Of a stretch of 64,000 bases of DNA, positions 40,370 through 51,600 are shown one piece after another (position 1 is the first letter of the stretch; each line of letters begins with the position of its first letter). The DNA lies in assembly GCF_014280965.1 (NCBI RefSeq), contig NZ_JACODZ010000007.1:1-64000 (forward strand), in the 5' to 3' direction. Below the pieces are notes generated by a model. That model saw only the letters and a list, made by a program, of their open reading frames with translations. It was not told the origin of the DNA and ran no database searches. Both the position numbers and the translations under genes were made by a program. Source of the DNA: Echinicola salinicaeni. Its GTDB lineage: Bacteria > Bacteroidota > Bacteroidia > Cytophagales > Cyclobacteriaceae.

Positions 40370-42184
40370 CTAATAAAGGCCAAACTCTGCCATATGAATG
40401 AAGAAATCATCCTCATTCCCATCATGATGCCCCTCGGTAAAGGTTAATTTGATATACCTGAAACTGGCCATTTCTTCAAAATCAATAGCTCCTCCATCCA
40501 AAGGTATATTTAAAGTCCCCAGTGAAGTCCAGTTACTATTATCTGTACTTACAGAAACACTTATTTCCTTCGGCCTGCCATTTTGCTTGGAACGATTTTG
40601 AATGATCAGCCCCTTGGCGTCGACATTTTCTCCCAAGTCTAAACTAAGAAAGTGAGGGTAATCCGGCTGAGCACCTGCCCATTGGCTGTGCCAAAAGGTC
40701 GCAGGATTATCATCAATGACATCTTCAGCCCTCCCATTATCAGCACCTTCACCCGAAGTTTCCTCAGAAGAAAAATCAATCACGGACCATGATGACTTAT
40801 CCATTGGGATTACCTGATTGGCGATAGCTTCATCTACACGGTTATCCAATGAAGAAAGCTTAGCATCAGGCACCTTAGTCTGGATTTTCCCTACACTTGT
40901 TTTCTGCTCATCCGCATGGGTATATCCCCCAGAACTCATATAGAATTGATTACTATTCCCTTGAACCAAGCCTCCTGCATAATCATCCCTTCCTTCAGGA
41001 ACTCCATCGGTATGGGTCATCCTGGCCCTATTGAAATTAATCCAGTCCCCATTCACTTCTTTGCCCCACATATTATAATATTGCGCCATTCTTACTTCCT
41101 GCCCATTTCGATTACCAAAATTTTCTAGGAAGGAATAAAAACCATCAAAATACCGCTGCTCTTTAGGAGCTTTCCAAGTAGCCATGTATTTCCAACCTTC
41201 AGCCTCTACATCCTTGAACCAAGCGGACAACAAAACAGTATTATCATTGTTTTTCCTTACGTTCATAATGAACTTGACAGGAACTGCCGTTTCCCAAGGA
41301 TACTTCCAATATGATTGGCCTCCAGTACCCTCATTGCCAAAACCTCCTGCATAGACTTCATCTCCTTTATCTACCAAAGTAACCAAGTCTTCAGGATCTA
41401 CATCTTTTCGATCATCTGGGACATCCGAACTATCCCAAACGGAAAAGAGCACTCTTCTTTCCGAAGCACTGTTTACTTGAATTCCAAAATATCCCCTATA
41501 AAAACCGATGCACATATAAAAGGAATACATGGGATCATGGCCTTCTGGTACATTGATTTCTCCATACAACCAATCATATTCTCGGGAAACCTGATCATCA
41601 GGCTGATAACTTAAATGTACGGAAGGAGACGAAAGCCACTTCGCATATCGAGCTGAGCCCTTTTCAGTTTTAAAAAGAAAACTTTCTACTTCAGCCACCT
41701 CATTCCCAGTAGCAGTCTGCGGGTCAAGCTCAAACCTATAAAAACCTTTTTGAGTGACCTTTATGGTATCAAAAAACTCTTCCTGAAAATCCCCTGTTCC
41801 GTCTACTTTTTTTCTAGATTCTTCCTGAAAATCCACATCATTTGGAGAAGTGATTTTTAATTTAAAATCCGTCTTTTTTCCTTCTCCAACTTTTAATGAA
41901 AGACCAGAAATATATTCGCCCGGTGTCAGCTCATAATATCCTACCAAACTATGATCTGTGGACTTCCAGCCAGCAACCACATCCTCTTCATCGTCAGGAT
42001 TATACCTCATTGCTGGATTATTAGCCTCCCAAGGCTCCATATAGGATTTATTGGCTGGGATAACCAAGGTATTATAACTTTTCTCTTTCTTAACATCTTG
42101 AGATACCGGCTCTACCTGTGCAGTGGAGCAGGACGAAACCACCAGTCCAATGCCCATAAAGGACAAAAAGTGATTAAAATTCAT
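40370..42184 (-). CDS. DUF5077/DUF3472 lipoprotein with C-terminal F5/8C domain
   Basis: 604 residues with a lipobox (VVSSC, Cys19). DUF5077-like domain (about 40-190), DUF3472 core (about 195-440: SSPSVHLSYQPDD, IGFYRGYFGIQVNSASE, RRVLFSVWDSSD, FGNEGTGGQSYWKY) and an F5/8C domain (about 462-604: TFWHSQWAG, IKLTFTEG). Homologous to 12863-14170 with the discoidin-like domain added. It is directly followed by a metzincin carrying the same kind of domain with a closely similar sequence. The shared HMAEFGLY and HLAEFGLY ends show recent exchange of this domain. Function unknown: binding protein or undescribed glycan-active enzyme. Confidence 0.87.
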   Translation of the reverse strand: MNFNHFLSFMGIGLVVSSCSTAQVEPVSQDVKKEKSYNTLVIPANKSYMEPWEANNPAMRYNPDDEEDVVAGWKSTDHSLVGYYELTPGEYISGLSLKVGEGKKTDFKLKITSPNDVDFQEESRKKVDGTGDFQEEFFDTIKVTQKGFYRFELDPQTATGNEVAEVESFLFKTEKGSARYAKWLSSPSVHLSYQPDDQVSREYDWLYGEINVPEGHDPMYSFYMCIGFYRGYFGIQVNSASERRVLFSVWDSSDVPDDRKDVDPEDLVTLVDKGDEVYAGGFGNEGTGGQSYWKYPWETAVPVKFIMNVRKNNDNTVLLSAWFKDVEAEGWKYMATWKAPKEQRYFDGFYSFLENFGNRNGQEVRMAQYYNMWGKEVNGDWINFNRARMTHTDGVPEGRDDYAGGLVQGNSNQFYMSSGGYTHADEQKTSVGKIQTKVPDAKLSSLDNRVDEAIANQVIPMDKSSWSVIDFSSEETSGEGADNGRAEDVIDDNPATFWHSQWAGAQPDYPHFLSLDLGENVDAKGLIIQNRSKQNGRPKEISVSVSTDNSNWTSLGTLNIPLDGGAIDFEEMASFRYIKLTFTEGHHDGNEDDFFIHMAEFGLY

Positions 42185-42337
42185 TTGTATTTAGGTTTAT
42201 ATTAGTGAAAGTTTAACTCAAAAATCCATTATTCACTGGTTTGGAATAGGCAGTACTTTTCCCCCAACCCCAAAACTTTTATTTCAGGATTCAAATTACA
42301 CTAAGACTGCATAAGGGTTATTTATATTATTAAAGCA

Positions 42338-45300
42338 TCAATGTTCTTGCTCAAACTGATTTGTACGGGAAACAGCTTTGTTTTTAAAAACCTGCACACT
42401 ATCATCATTTTTAGCCACAATAATAAGGTACTGGTCTCCCTTCAATTGGACTTTTACCATGTCCCTAATATCCCCGGAAATATCCAATTCACTCACCATG
42501 GTTGGTTTGGTAGAAAAATTACCTTGCCCGTCATTTTTCAAGAGAGTTCCTTTCGACGCATCATATTTACCCCATTCCACTCTGTTAGGGTAAAAATTCC
42601 CCGCTATCAGAAGGTCTTCATATTGACCATTGGTAATATTAACTTCTTCAGCTCCAAAAACTGAAGAGAACTGTGCCTCCAATGGGAGAGAAGTCGCTGC
42701 ATATTTCCCTTGGTCATCGCTCATAACTACCATATTCTCCAAATAGGCTGCTTCTAGCACTTTAGCTTTGGCCAACTGTTCTGCACTTAATACATCCTCA
42801 ATAGTTGCATCTGCATAATCCTCAAAGCGGATAAACTTTTTCTTTAAAATTGGCATCTGCTCAATCAGTTCATCCTTAGAAGCTATCGGATAACTCACCC
42901 CGTCGATATAATAGGTAAGAATTGGATCAACCGAGCCATTGCCATCAAAATCTCCAACATAAAGTCGCATTGGCTGATCCTTTGCTGCTTTAAACTGGGT
43001 ATTCAAGCCCATATTCCCCAAGATTAAATCGCTTTGACCATCATTGTTCCAGTCACCGACTACCAAACTACAATACATCCCTGTCAAATTCTCCAGTCCA
43101 AGCTTAGTAGAAATTTCCTCGACCTCTTCATTAGAAAAATCAAAAACCATAAGCGGCATCAACTCCCCTACGACAACCAATTCTTTGGTGTCGTTTCCTG
43201 TCAAATCCACCCACTTTACATCCGTAACCATCCCAGGGGTTCTCAATATTTCAGGAGTAATATCCTCAAATTTCACTTTTCCTTTTTCAGAAACATTTCT
43301 CAACAAATAGCTTCTTGGTGCAACACCATAGCTTCCAGGACTTACCCTTCCCCCAACGAAAAGATCCATGTCTCCATCCCCATCAAAATCATTTGCGGAT
43401 ACAGCTATATTACTTCCCTTTAAATCAGGTAAAGCAGCATTGTCCTTAACAAATTTCCCCGCACCATTATTCAGATAAAGTCTGTCTTGAAGCTGCGGTG
43501 CTCCTGCAACGAATTCATTCCCACCACTACAAATATAGAGGTCCAAATCGCCATCTCCATCCGCATCAAAAAACGCCATACCCAAATCCTCACTTTGTTT
43601 ATCTTCATTCCAAGGCTGGGAAACTGCTTTTTTATATTGTCCTGAAGCATTGGATATAAACAACTGACCTGATTGCCCCGCTGCACCTCCAATAAAAACA
43701 TCTTCAACACCATCTCCATTCACATCACCAGTCCCGATCTTAGGTCCCAACTTGGAAAGCTGCTGATGTAAAAGTCGTTCATTTTTAAAATCCACATATT
43801 CATTTTCTACATGGACAAAATCAATCCCAGAGACTTGAGTGGCATCCTCAAGCATTTCTTCAATCTCCCAACTTGGAGATAAACCCTCACCTGTACTTTG
43901 TTCAGCATCTTTAATATCCAAAACTAATAAGGTATCTGCGACAAAATCCCTGATCAAGGTCTGCTTACCATTTGGCCAGTTCACTTCAAGTGCTTTTACT
44001 TCTTTATGCTCTCCTAAGCCAAAATGAAGCAAATTAGACATGGAGGACTGATAACCTCTTACTGGAAACAATTCCTGCACTTGAATCTCCTGACCAGTAG
44101 TCACCTTTACTTTTGCTCCAATGGCCGATGGATTCGCTCCTTCACCCTTTAGCTTGAGAGATAGGTAATGGTGATTATTCAGGCTATTGCTATGATTCTC
44201 ATAAACAGATGCAAACTGATTAATATGATTGACCACAATATCCAAGTCACCATCTAAATCTAAATCCACGTATACTGCCCCGTTTGAAATGGTAGGCTGG
44301 TCAAATCCCCAATCATTGGTTACATCTTTGAAGGTCAAGTCCCCTTCATTTTTATAAATATAATTATGGATTTTAGTAGCTGGGATTTTATTGACCAAAC
44401 CAATCAAATCAGGCTCCTTTCCGGATGCCCTTGCCTCTCTGGCTGCATTGGCATAGGTAAAGTTCAAAAAGTCCATATTGGTAAAATCCCTAAGGTAACC
44501 ATTGGTCACGATCATATCCTTCCAGCCATCATTATCCAAATCAGCAAAAAGCCCCGTCCAGCTCCAATCTGTATTGGACACCCCTGCAAGCTGACCTATC
44601 TCACTAAATACAGGATTACCCTCAGCATCTTCTCCACGGTTTAGGTGAAGCATATTCCTCATGTTCTGATGATGAAATCCACTATCTACCAGCAAATTAT
44701 AGGTATTATATTTATCGGGGCCCTTCAGTAGTTTCTGCCTTCTATTGTCCTCTGGCAGCATATCCAAAGTCAATACATCTATCCTTCCATCATTATTATA
44801 ATCGGCCAAATCCCCTCCCATAGAAAACTTGGACAAGTGATCAAAAGATTGTTTTGAGCTTTCCTTGAAGGTTCCATCCTTTTGGTTCAAATAGAAAAAA
44901 TCTTGCTCATTATAATCGTTGGAAACGTAAATATCCACCCAGCCGTCACCATTCACATCACTGGTATAAAGTCCTAGCCCGAAATTCAACCCAGAACCAT
45001 CGATCATCGCTTCCTCACTTACATCAGTAAATTTATTGCCTTCATTTCGATAAAGACGATTGCCGTATTGTGGATGTCGGGTACTCCTTAACTGTGTAGT
45101 ATTAAAAGTAGGGTTATAAAATGTCTTTCCGTGATTGAGTAAAAACATGTCCAAATCACCATCATTATCATAATCAAAAAAACTGGCTTGGGTAGAAAAG
45201 GTACCTACAGCATCAAGTCCGAACTCAGCAGCAGCCTCCCTAAAAGTCATATCCCCATTATTGAGGTAAAGTTCATTACTCCTTACAGGATTATCTCCCG

Positions 45301-45709
45301 GGCCAGAATAACAATAATAAATATCTTGCAGGCCATCTCCATTCACGTCTGCAACGGAAACTCCTGTCTTAAAACCTTCCCTACCTGACAATCCCGTGCT
45401 GGCTGTCACATCTTGGAATTGCAGGTTTCCTTTGTTTAAAAACACTTTATTAGCAACTATATTACCCGTAAAAATAAGATCAGGCAGATCATCATTATTC
45501 AAGTCAATTACTGCAACACCTCCACCATTATAGAGATATTCATAAGTCAAAATATTGAGGTCTTTGGTCTCTTTAATGGTATTTTCAAATTGAAGTCCGG
45601 TACTTTCGGGCGAAAGCTCCTCTAACATCAACTTCTTCTCTTCCTTTTGGCAGCTAAAGGATAATCCAATAATTAGGGAAAGTGATATATATTGACCAAT
45701 TCCTTTCAT
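42338..45709 (-). CDS. FG-GAP/VCBS-repeat and ASPIC/UnbV lipoprotein (CRTAC-like)
   Basis: 1123 residues with a lipobox (LSFSC, Cys20). Two beta-propeller regions built from FG-GAP repeats with calcium loops of the type D-x-D-x-D-G (DVNGDGLQDIYY, DYDNDGDLDMFLL, DADGDGDLDLYIC) flank an ASPIC/UnbV domain at about 530-600 (VQELFPVRGYQSSMSNLLHFGLG). Such proteins are common next to SusCD pairs in Bacteroidetes and resemble integrin alpha propellers. They are thought to bind ligands or protein partners at the cell surface. A terminator separates it from the DUF1735 gene, so it may be transcribed with the DUF3472 and metzincin genes that follow. Confidence 0.88.
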   Translation of the reverse strand: MKGIGQYISLSLIIGLSFSCQKEEKKLMLEELSPESTGLQFENTIKETKDLNILTYEYLYNGGGVAVIDLNNDDLPDLIFTGNIVANKVFLNKGNLQFQDVTASTGLSGREGFKTGVSVADVNGDGLQDIYYCYSGPGDNPVRSNELYLNNGDMTFREAAAEFGLDAVGTFSTQASFFDYDNDGDLDMFLLNHGKTFYNPTFNTTQLRSTRHPQYGNRLYRNEGNKFTDVSEEAMIDGSGLNFGLGLYTSDVNGDGWVDIYVSNDYNEQDFFYLNQKDGTFKESSKQSFDHLSKFSMGGDLADYNNDGRIDVLTLDMLPEDNRRQKLLKGPDKYNTYNLLVDSGFHHQNMRNMLHLNRGEDAEGNPVFSEIGQLAGVSNTDWSWTGLFADLDNDGWKDMIVTNGYLRDFTNMDFLNFTYANAAREARASGKEPDLIGLVNKIPATKIHNYIYKNEGDLTFKDVTNDWGFDQPTISNGAVYVDLDLDGDLDIVVNHINQFASVYENHSNSLNNHHYLSLKLKGEGANPSAIGAKVKVTTGQEIQVQELFPVRGYQSSMSNLLHFGLGEHKEVKALEVNWPNGKQTLIRDFVADTLLVLDIKDAEQSTGEGLSPSWEIEEMLEDATQVSGIDFVHVENEYVDFKNERLLHQQLSKLGPKIGTGDVNGDGVEDVFIGGAAGQSGQLFISNASGQYKKAVSQPWNEDKQSEDLGMAFFDADGDGDLDLYICSGGNEFVAGAPQLQDRLYLNNGAGKFVKDNAALPDLKGSNIAVSANDFDGDGDMDLFVGGRVSPGSYGVAPRSYLLRNVSEKGKVKFEDITPEILRTPGMVTDVKWVDLTGNDTKELVVVGELMPLMVFDFSNEEVEEISTKLGLENLTGMYCSLVVGDWNNDGQSDLILGNMGLNTQFKAAKDQPMRLYVGDFDGNGSVDPILTYYIDGVSYPIASKDELIEQMPILKKKFIRFEDYADATIEDVLSAEQLAKAKVLEAAYLENMVVMSDDQGKYAATSLPLEAQFSSVFGAEEVNITNGQYEDLLIAGNFYPNRVEWGKYDASKGTLLKNDGQGNFSTKPTMVSELDISGDIRDMVKVQLKGDQYLIIVAKNDDSVQVFKNKAVSRTNQFEQEH

Positions 45710-45875
45710 TAGTAATCATTTTTTGTTGGGTGAATGCTGTTATTCCTCTCCAATATACACCTAGTAAAACCCTGGTAATTAATATAATAGACCTTTAAAA
45801 CCTATTTTGGAAAGGCAGCTTCGAAGTTACAATATTTTTAGCGCTATTATAACTCCAGAATAAAAATCAAGAAAA

Positions 45876-45894
45876 GCCATCTTTTTGAGATGGC
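45876..45894 (-). terminator. Terminator-like hairpin after the DUF1735-F5/8C gene of PUL3
   Basis: A 7-bp GC-containing stem (45876-45882 with 45888-45894) with flanking A/T pairs is followed on the minus strand by TTTTC and a second T run. It lies 22 nt after the stop. Confidence 0.7.
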
Positions 45895-45916
45895 CTTTCC
45901 TGATATGGTTTAATTA

Positions 45917-46888
45917 TTAGAAAGCATTGATTTCAGCAAGGTGTGAAAACTTAGTATCTCCATATGTACTAGTAATGGTTATTTGGAAATATCTAGCTAC
46001 CTGAGGTGATTTCAAAAACACTGAATTATTTGCATTATCATCAGGAAGAACACCAGGGAATATATCCACTCGGGTCCAGTTTTCTCCATCATCACTCAAT
46101 TCAACATAAATATCTTTCGCATCTCCTACACTTCTATTTTGCCTTTGTACAATTGAAAGTCCACTAACGAGTCTACCTTCTCCCATATCTATGGCTATAG
46201 AATGAGGCAAATCGGGTGTAGCACTATACCATTGAGTATGCCAGAAAGTCCCTATATCACCATCCAGAGCATGAATTGCATGGCCATTGGTTGCTCCGGA
46301 TCCTTCAGTTTCTTCAGAAGAAACTGAAGCTATGGTCCAACCTGTCCTTTCAAATGGCTCATAAACTGGAGGATTAGCTTCCACCAAGAAATAAGAAGTT
46401 TTCAGTTCTTCATTCAAAGTGATATTACCATCCACAGAGGTGATAGTAACAGGCAATAAGTATTGTGTCTCAAACTCAAATCCATTGATCGGATTAATAT
46501 TGATCTTCAAGGGTTCAGAAGCCATATCACCAGCAGGAATACTCACTGAACTGCTGGAAAGCTCAAAGCTCTCCGTAGGCAATGCAGGGTAACTGGTTCC
46601 ATTGGCATCATTAAAGGCATCCACTAGGCTCAAATCTGCAGCAAAATTAACGCTGATTTCAGTGCCCAAAGTGTAAGGCGCACCATAAGCAGCACCAAAA
46701 ACGATAGACTGAACGCTGTCCTTCAATACTAGGCTATGACTTGAAGAAGCACTTACTGCCTGTGGCATATACAATTTGGTATATTGCTCTGGTTGCTCCA
46801 CCACAAAGTCCGGATCACAGGAAGTCATGAGCACTAGGCCCATGAACATTCCTCCGATTGGATTGATTATTTTTTTATATAGATTCAT
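45917..46888 (-). CDS. DUF1735 + F5/8C surface lipoprotein, probable accessory glycan-binding protein (PUL3)
   Basis: 323 residues with a lipobox (LMTSC, Cys24). DUF1735 (BT_3987-type) domain at about 35-170 (LYMPQAVSASSSHSLVLKD, FETQYLLPVTI) followed by F5/8C (about 180-323: SSEETEGSGATNGHA, GTFWHTQW). It sits directly after susD (19 nt), the position of SusE/SusF-like surface glycan-binding proteins, which help SusCD capture substrate. Close paralogue of 60355-61317. Confidence 0.88.
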   Translation of the reverse strand: MNLYKKIINPIGGMFMGLVLMTSCDPDFVVEQPEQYTKLYMPQAVSASSSHSLVLKDSVQSIVFGAAYGAPYTLGTEISVNFAADLSLVDAFNDANGTSYPALPTESFELSSSSVSIPAGDMASEPLKININPINGFEFETQYLLPVTITSVDGNITLNEELKTSYFLVEANPPVYEPFERTGWTIASVSSEETEGSGATNGHAIHALDGDIGTFWHTQWYSATPDLPHSIAIDMGEGRLVSGLSIVQRQNRSVGDAKDIYVELSDDGENWTRVDIFPGVLPDDNANNSVFLKSPQVARYFQITITSTYGDTKFSHLAEINAF

Positions 46889-46907
46889 GATTTTGCTTTT
46901 TTAAAGT

Positions 46908-48605
46908 TTACCACATTGGATTTTGCTGAAGATTTCCGTTGGTATTATTGATTTCAGACTGAGGAATTGGGAACAGGTACATTTTTTCCGTAAATACCCT
47001 GTCTTCCACTTCAATCACATCATATTCAAAATCATCCCCCGACTTGGTAATTCTCAAACCATGTACAGGACCATTGAATTCATCTTCTGCGGTTTTCCAT
47101 CTTCTGGTATCAAAGAACCTTTGACCTTCAAATGCAAATTCAATTCTTCTTTCATGCCTGATTTTCGCACGCATTTCATCCTGAGATAATCCTTCAGGAA
47201 GAGCTGGCATTCCGGCTCTATCCCTTACCTCATTGATAGCGTCATAAACAGATGCATCTGGACCTACAGCTTCATTTTGTGCTTCAGCATAACCCAAAAG
47301 AATTTCAGCATACCTCAAAATCACCCAGTTTTTGGTACTTCTCTGGTCTCTCAAAATATCCAATTCTGGATCCATAAACTTGCGCATATAGTAACCTGTC
47401 AAAGTAGCGCCGTTCACACCTTCTCCATCAAGACCTCCTACATAACTCTCTACCGGCCTTCCTCTCCAGTCAGCACCATTATAAAGAATAGAAAGATAAA
47501 AACGTGGGTCACGATTATCGAAAGGAGCTGCCGCATGCACTGGATTGTTCCAGTCAAAGGCAGTACCGTCCGCCATTTCATAAGCTTCTACCAAATCCTG
47601 GGTAGGGTTGATTCCTCCCCCACCACCTTCGTAGCCTACAGGCGTATGGTTACGTTCTATATCATTTCTGTTAAAATAAATGATTTCGAAAATGGTTTCA
47701 GGACTTCCTTGGTTTCTTACAAATGCCCTGTCATAATTATTGTTAAGGCTATATGCACCTGACTCGATTACTTCTTTATAAGCATCAGCAGCAGCCTGCC
47801 ATTTATCCAAGTCATTGCCTGAATTATGTAAAGGACTGGCTGCCAACATCAACACCTGAGCTTTAAAGGCATCGACCATTGGTTGGGTGGCTCTACCTTT
47901 ATTGGCCTGATAATAATTATAATTTTCCGGCAATAATGGTCTAGCAGATTCCAAATCATCCAAGATAAAATTCACACATGCTTCGAAAGATGCTCTGGTA
48001 GAATTCACCTCATCTCCTAACTCATAGGTCTGATCAATAATCGGTACACCTCCATATCTCCTGATCAACTCATAATAATAATATGCTCTCAAGAAATATA
48101 CCTCTCCGGTCAATCTGGTCTTTAACTGCTCTGCAGTAATCAAATTACCATCAGGAGCCAATTCACTATTATCACGGATAGGTTCATCGTAGGTTTCCAA
48201 GACCATTCTGTCCACATTTTCAAAGAACAAATTGGCTTTTCTAACCGCCGAATACATATCTGACCAAATATTGGCTGGATTATAAGAAGGCGTCCAGTTT
48301 CCTGAATTTAGGAAGTTTACCGGTGAAGAAAGCTCCGAGTACTTGGAATCATCAGTGGCAGAAGCCAACATTCCTGCTCCTAAAAAGCTAACAGTACCTA
48401 TATCTCCATTAGTAGTATTGGCACCACGATATTCGTCTATTCTATAGCTATAAAGGTCGTTTACAAATTGATAAGTCAAGTTATAATCTGTAAATACACG
48501 CTCTTCATCTACATCTGATACTACAGGGCGATCCAGATAATCTTGGCATGATGACATACTTAATGCCAACAAGCACACCCCTATATATTTATGCATTTTA
48601 TTCAT
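46908..48605 (-). CDS. SusD/RagB-family lipoprotein (PUL3, second pair)
   Basis: 565 residues with a lipobox (SMSSC, Cys20). N-terminal SusD features (DYNLTYQFVNDLYSY, GEVYFLRAYYYYELIRRYGG) and the C-terminal signature RYAEILLGYAEAQNEAVG and RHERRIEFAFEGQRFFDTRRW. Partner of the STN-less SusC 20 nt upstream. The tandem arrangement of two SusCD pairs behind one sigma/anti-sigma pair suggests that the locus imports two different products of one substrate. Confidence 0.93.
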   Translation of the reverse strand: MNKMHKYIGVCLLALSMSSCQDYLDRPVVSDVDEERVFTDYNLTYQFVNDLYSYRIDEYRGANTTNGDIGTVSFLGAGMLASATDDSKYSELSSPVNFLNSGNWTPSYNPANIWSDMYSAVRKANLFFENVDRMVLETYDEPIRDNSELAPDGNLITAEQLKTRLTGEVYFLRAYYYYELIRRYGGVPIIDQTYELGDEVNSTRASFEACVNFILDDLESARPLLPENYNYYQANKGRATQPMVDAFKAQVLMLAASPLHNSGNDLDKWQAAADAYKEVIESGAYSLNNNYDRAFVRNQGSPETIFEIIYFNRNDIERNHTPVGYEGGGGGINPTQDLVEAYEMADGTAFDWNNPVHAAAPFDNRDPRFYLSILYNGADWRGRPVESYVGGLDGEGVNGATLTGYYMRKFMDPELDILRDQRSTKNWVILRYAEILLGYAEAQNEAVGPDASVYDAINEVRDRAGMPALPEGLSQDEMRAKIRHERRIEFAFEGQRFFDTRRWKTAEDEFNGPVHGLRITKSGDDFEYDVIEVEDRVFTEKMYLFPIPQSEINNTNGNLQQNPMW

Positions 48606-48625
48606 GTTCTGTCTCTTTTTTCAGC

Positions 48626-51600
48626 TTACAAACTCACCCTTACACCAAGGCTTACAGTTTTCATAATCGGATAGCTTGAGATACCAGATTGGATATTCTC
48701 AGGATCAAAATCTAGATCATCGAAAGTCAAGAGATTATAACCATTCGCATAGATTCTTGCCTTATAAACACCGATTCTCTCTGTCAACTGACCTGGCAGC
48801 GTATAACCCAATTCAACATTTTTCAACCTCAGGTACTTCACATCTCTTAACCAGAAAGTAGAATTTCTGTAGTTGTTTGAATTGTCGCCTGCACTCAACC
48901 TAGGATAATCTGCTGTGTCAGCCGTTTCAGGTGTCCATCTGTTCAATACAAACTCAGTAGGTTTGGCATTATCTGCAAAGCCCATAGTTGCACGGTTCAA
49001 GATAAACGCACCTCTACTACCTGCACCCTGAACCAAGGCACTGATATCAAAACCTTTATAGCTCAAGCCGATCTGACCACCATAGTATAATTGAGGAAGG
49101 GTTGGTTTACCTATTGCGCTTTCATCCCTGTAATCAATGATATCATCACCATTCAGGTCCTTGTATTTGATATCTCCAGGTTTTACAGTTCCATAAGTTT
49201 GCAATGGGCTATTGGCTATATCCGCTTCATCTTCAAAGAAACCAACAGCGGTCAATCCAAATCCTTGATTAATAGGATTTCCTCTTCTGTATTCCCAATC
49301 ATTTTCTCTGAATGGCTCATCTTGATAAACAATATTACTTTTGTTAAAAGAACCTAAGGCCCTTACAAAATAGCTTAGATCACCAGTTTCATTGTTCCAG
49401 GTCACATCCCATTCGAATCCTTTATTGGTAGCAATGCCCACATTACTTGCAGGAAGGATAGCCCCCATCAAATCAGGAATAGTGTTCAGCTGAGAAAGAA
49501 TATCCTCTCTTCTTTCATAGAAAGCATCTACACTGATGTTCAAGTGATTGTCCACCAATCCTAGGTCAAAACCAAAATTACCCATCTTGGCTTTTTCCCA
49601 AGTAGCACCTAGGTTAGGAAGGTTGCCCTCTCTTCTCGTTCCTGCACGATCTTGATTGCCAAAAAGAACAGTTCCACCACCGGTATACCTGCTCAAATAA
49701 GGGAATCTACCTCCACCTATTTGATCATTACCTAGTAGGCCAAAGGAACCTCTAACCTTTAAGTAATCAATGGCACTGCTATTTTTCAAGAAATCTTCCT
49801 TAGAGGCTATCCATCCAGCAGAAACTGTCGGGAAAAATCCAAATCTTTCACCTGGAGCAAAATTTTCAGATCCTGAATAAGACATGGACAATTGACCGAT
49901 ATACTTTCCTTTGTTTACATAGGTACCTCGCAAGGCTACCAGTTGTGTAGCATAAGGATCAGGAATATTGTTCACGGTATATTTTGATTGGTAATAAACC
50001 AAATTGGCCATTACTTCATGATCAGTACCGAAAGTACGATTATAATCAAAACCAGTCTTCACCCCAACTCTACTGTTCTGACGCTGTGATTGACCTCTCC
50101 CAGAAAGAGGCTCATCATTACCAAACTGCGTATAGGTACCATCCTGATTCAATTGGAAAACAGCAAAGTCTTTACTTTGGCTTACCAATTGGTCATAATA
50201 ACTATCCATGGTAAATCCTACATGGAATTTCAAACCTTTGATAATTTCATCCAATTTTCTGGAAGCCTCTACAGTTCCCAAGAAGAAATTAGAACGGTTT
50301 TCCACAAAACCGGTATTTGTGATCAAACCATAAGGGTTAGCTCCATACTGGGCATTTCCACCGATGGATCCATCTTCATTAAGCATTGGGAACAATCCCG
50401 GAGGATAGCCTGAAAGGTTATTGAAAATCATACCTGACCCTGAACCTGGGAAGTTCCTGTTTTCCAATCTCCCCGCCAAATCCAACTTAATTGCTGTTTT
50501 TGGGTTCAGGTCGACATCAATATTACTTCGGAAATTATATCTGGTATAATTAGCATCCGTGCTATAACCATCATTCAGGTCGGTATATTTATAAAGACCT
50601 TTCTGATCCAACATCCCCAAAGACACAAAGTACCTTGCAGTTTCATTTCCACCGCTGATATTGAAATTATGTCTTTGTTGAGAAGATTGGTCCTTAAGGA
50701 TTTCATCATGCCAGTTTACATTCGGATACAGCCATGGATTACTTCCAGTCCTATAAGCCTCGATAGCTTCGGAGTTGAAACGCTCAGGGAGACCATCATT
50801 TCTCAATGCCTCATTATATAAGGTCGCATACTGGTAAGAATCCAAGTATTCTGGCAAATCGATCGGAGATTGGAAACCAAATTCAGTATTGAAATTAATC
50901 CTGGTTTGGTTTGCTTGACCTCTTTTGGTTTTCACCATCAATACTTTATTGGCACCAAAGATACCGAACATGGCATTGGCAGCCCCATCCTTCAATACAG
51001 TGATGGATTCAATTTCATTTGGATCAAACTGACCGAAATCTCTTTCATAACCATCAACAAATACTTTAATAGAATTATTACCAAAAGTAGACAATCCACG
51101 AATATAAAGGGATGCACCATCATAGCCTGGCTCACCGGTACCTTGCCTAGTCACCAAGCCTGGCAATCTACCAGCCAAGGCGTTTGACAAATTGGCTACA
51201 GGGCTCTGACGAACTTCTTCCATACCTATGGAACTTCTTGCCTCAGTGGTATACTCACTAGGCAACTCGCCCCACATCAAATCGGCCTTTTGAGTCTTAG
51301 AAGACTCCAAGCTGATATAAGCTGCTCCCCGTAAATCTTCTACCGTAATGGTTTGGCTGATATAAGCCGCTCCTTCTATAGTCAAGGAATCATCATCACC
51401 GCTAACGGTGATGGTGAAATTTCCTAGCCTATCAGTTTCTACTTCTTCCTGGGTATTTACAGAAGTAACTGTAATTCCCATCAATGCCTCACTATCGGCA
51501 TTGACTACTTTTCCACTTACCTTTTTGTCCTCCATTCCCAAAGAATAGGAATGTTTGGCAGCAAAGGCAACCTGCTTTCCTGTGAATAAGCCTAGCATCA

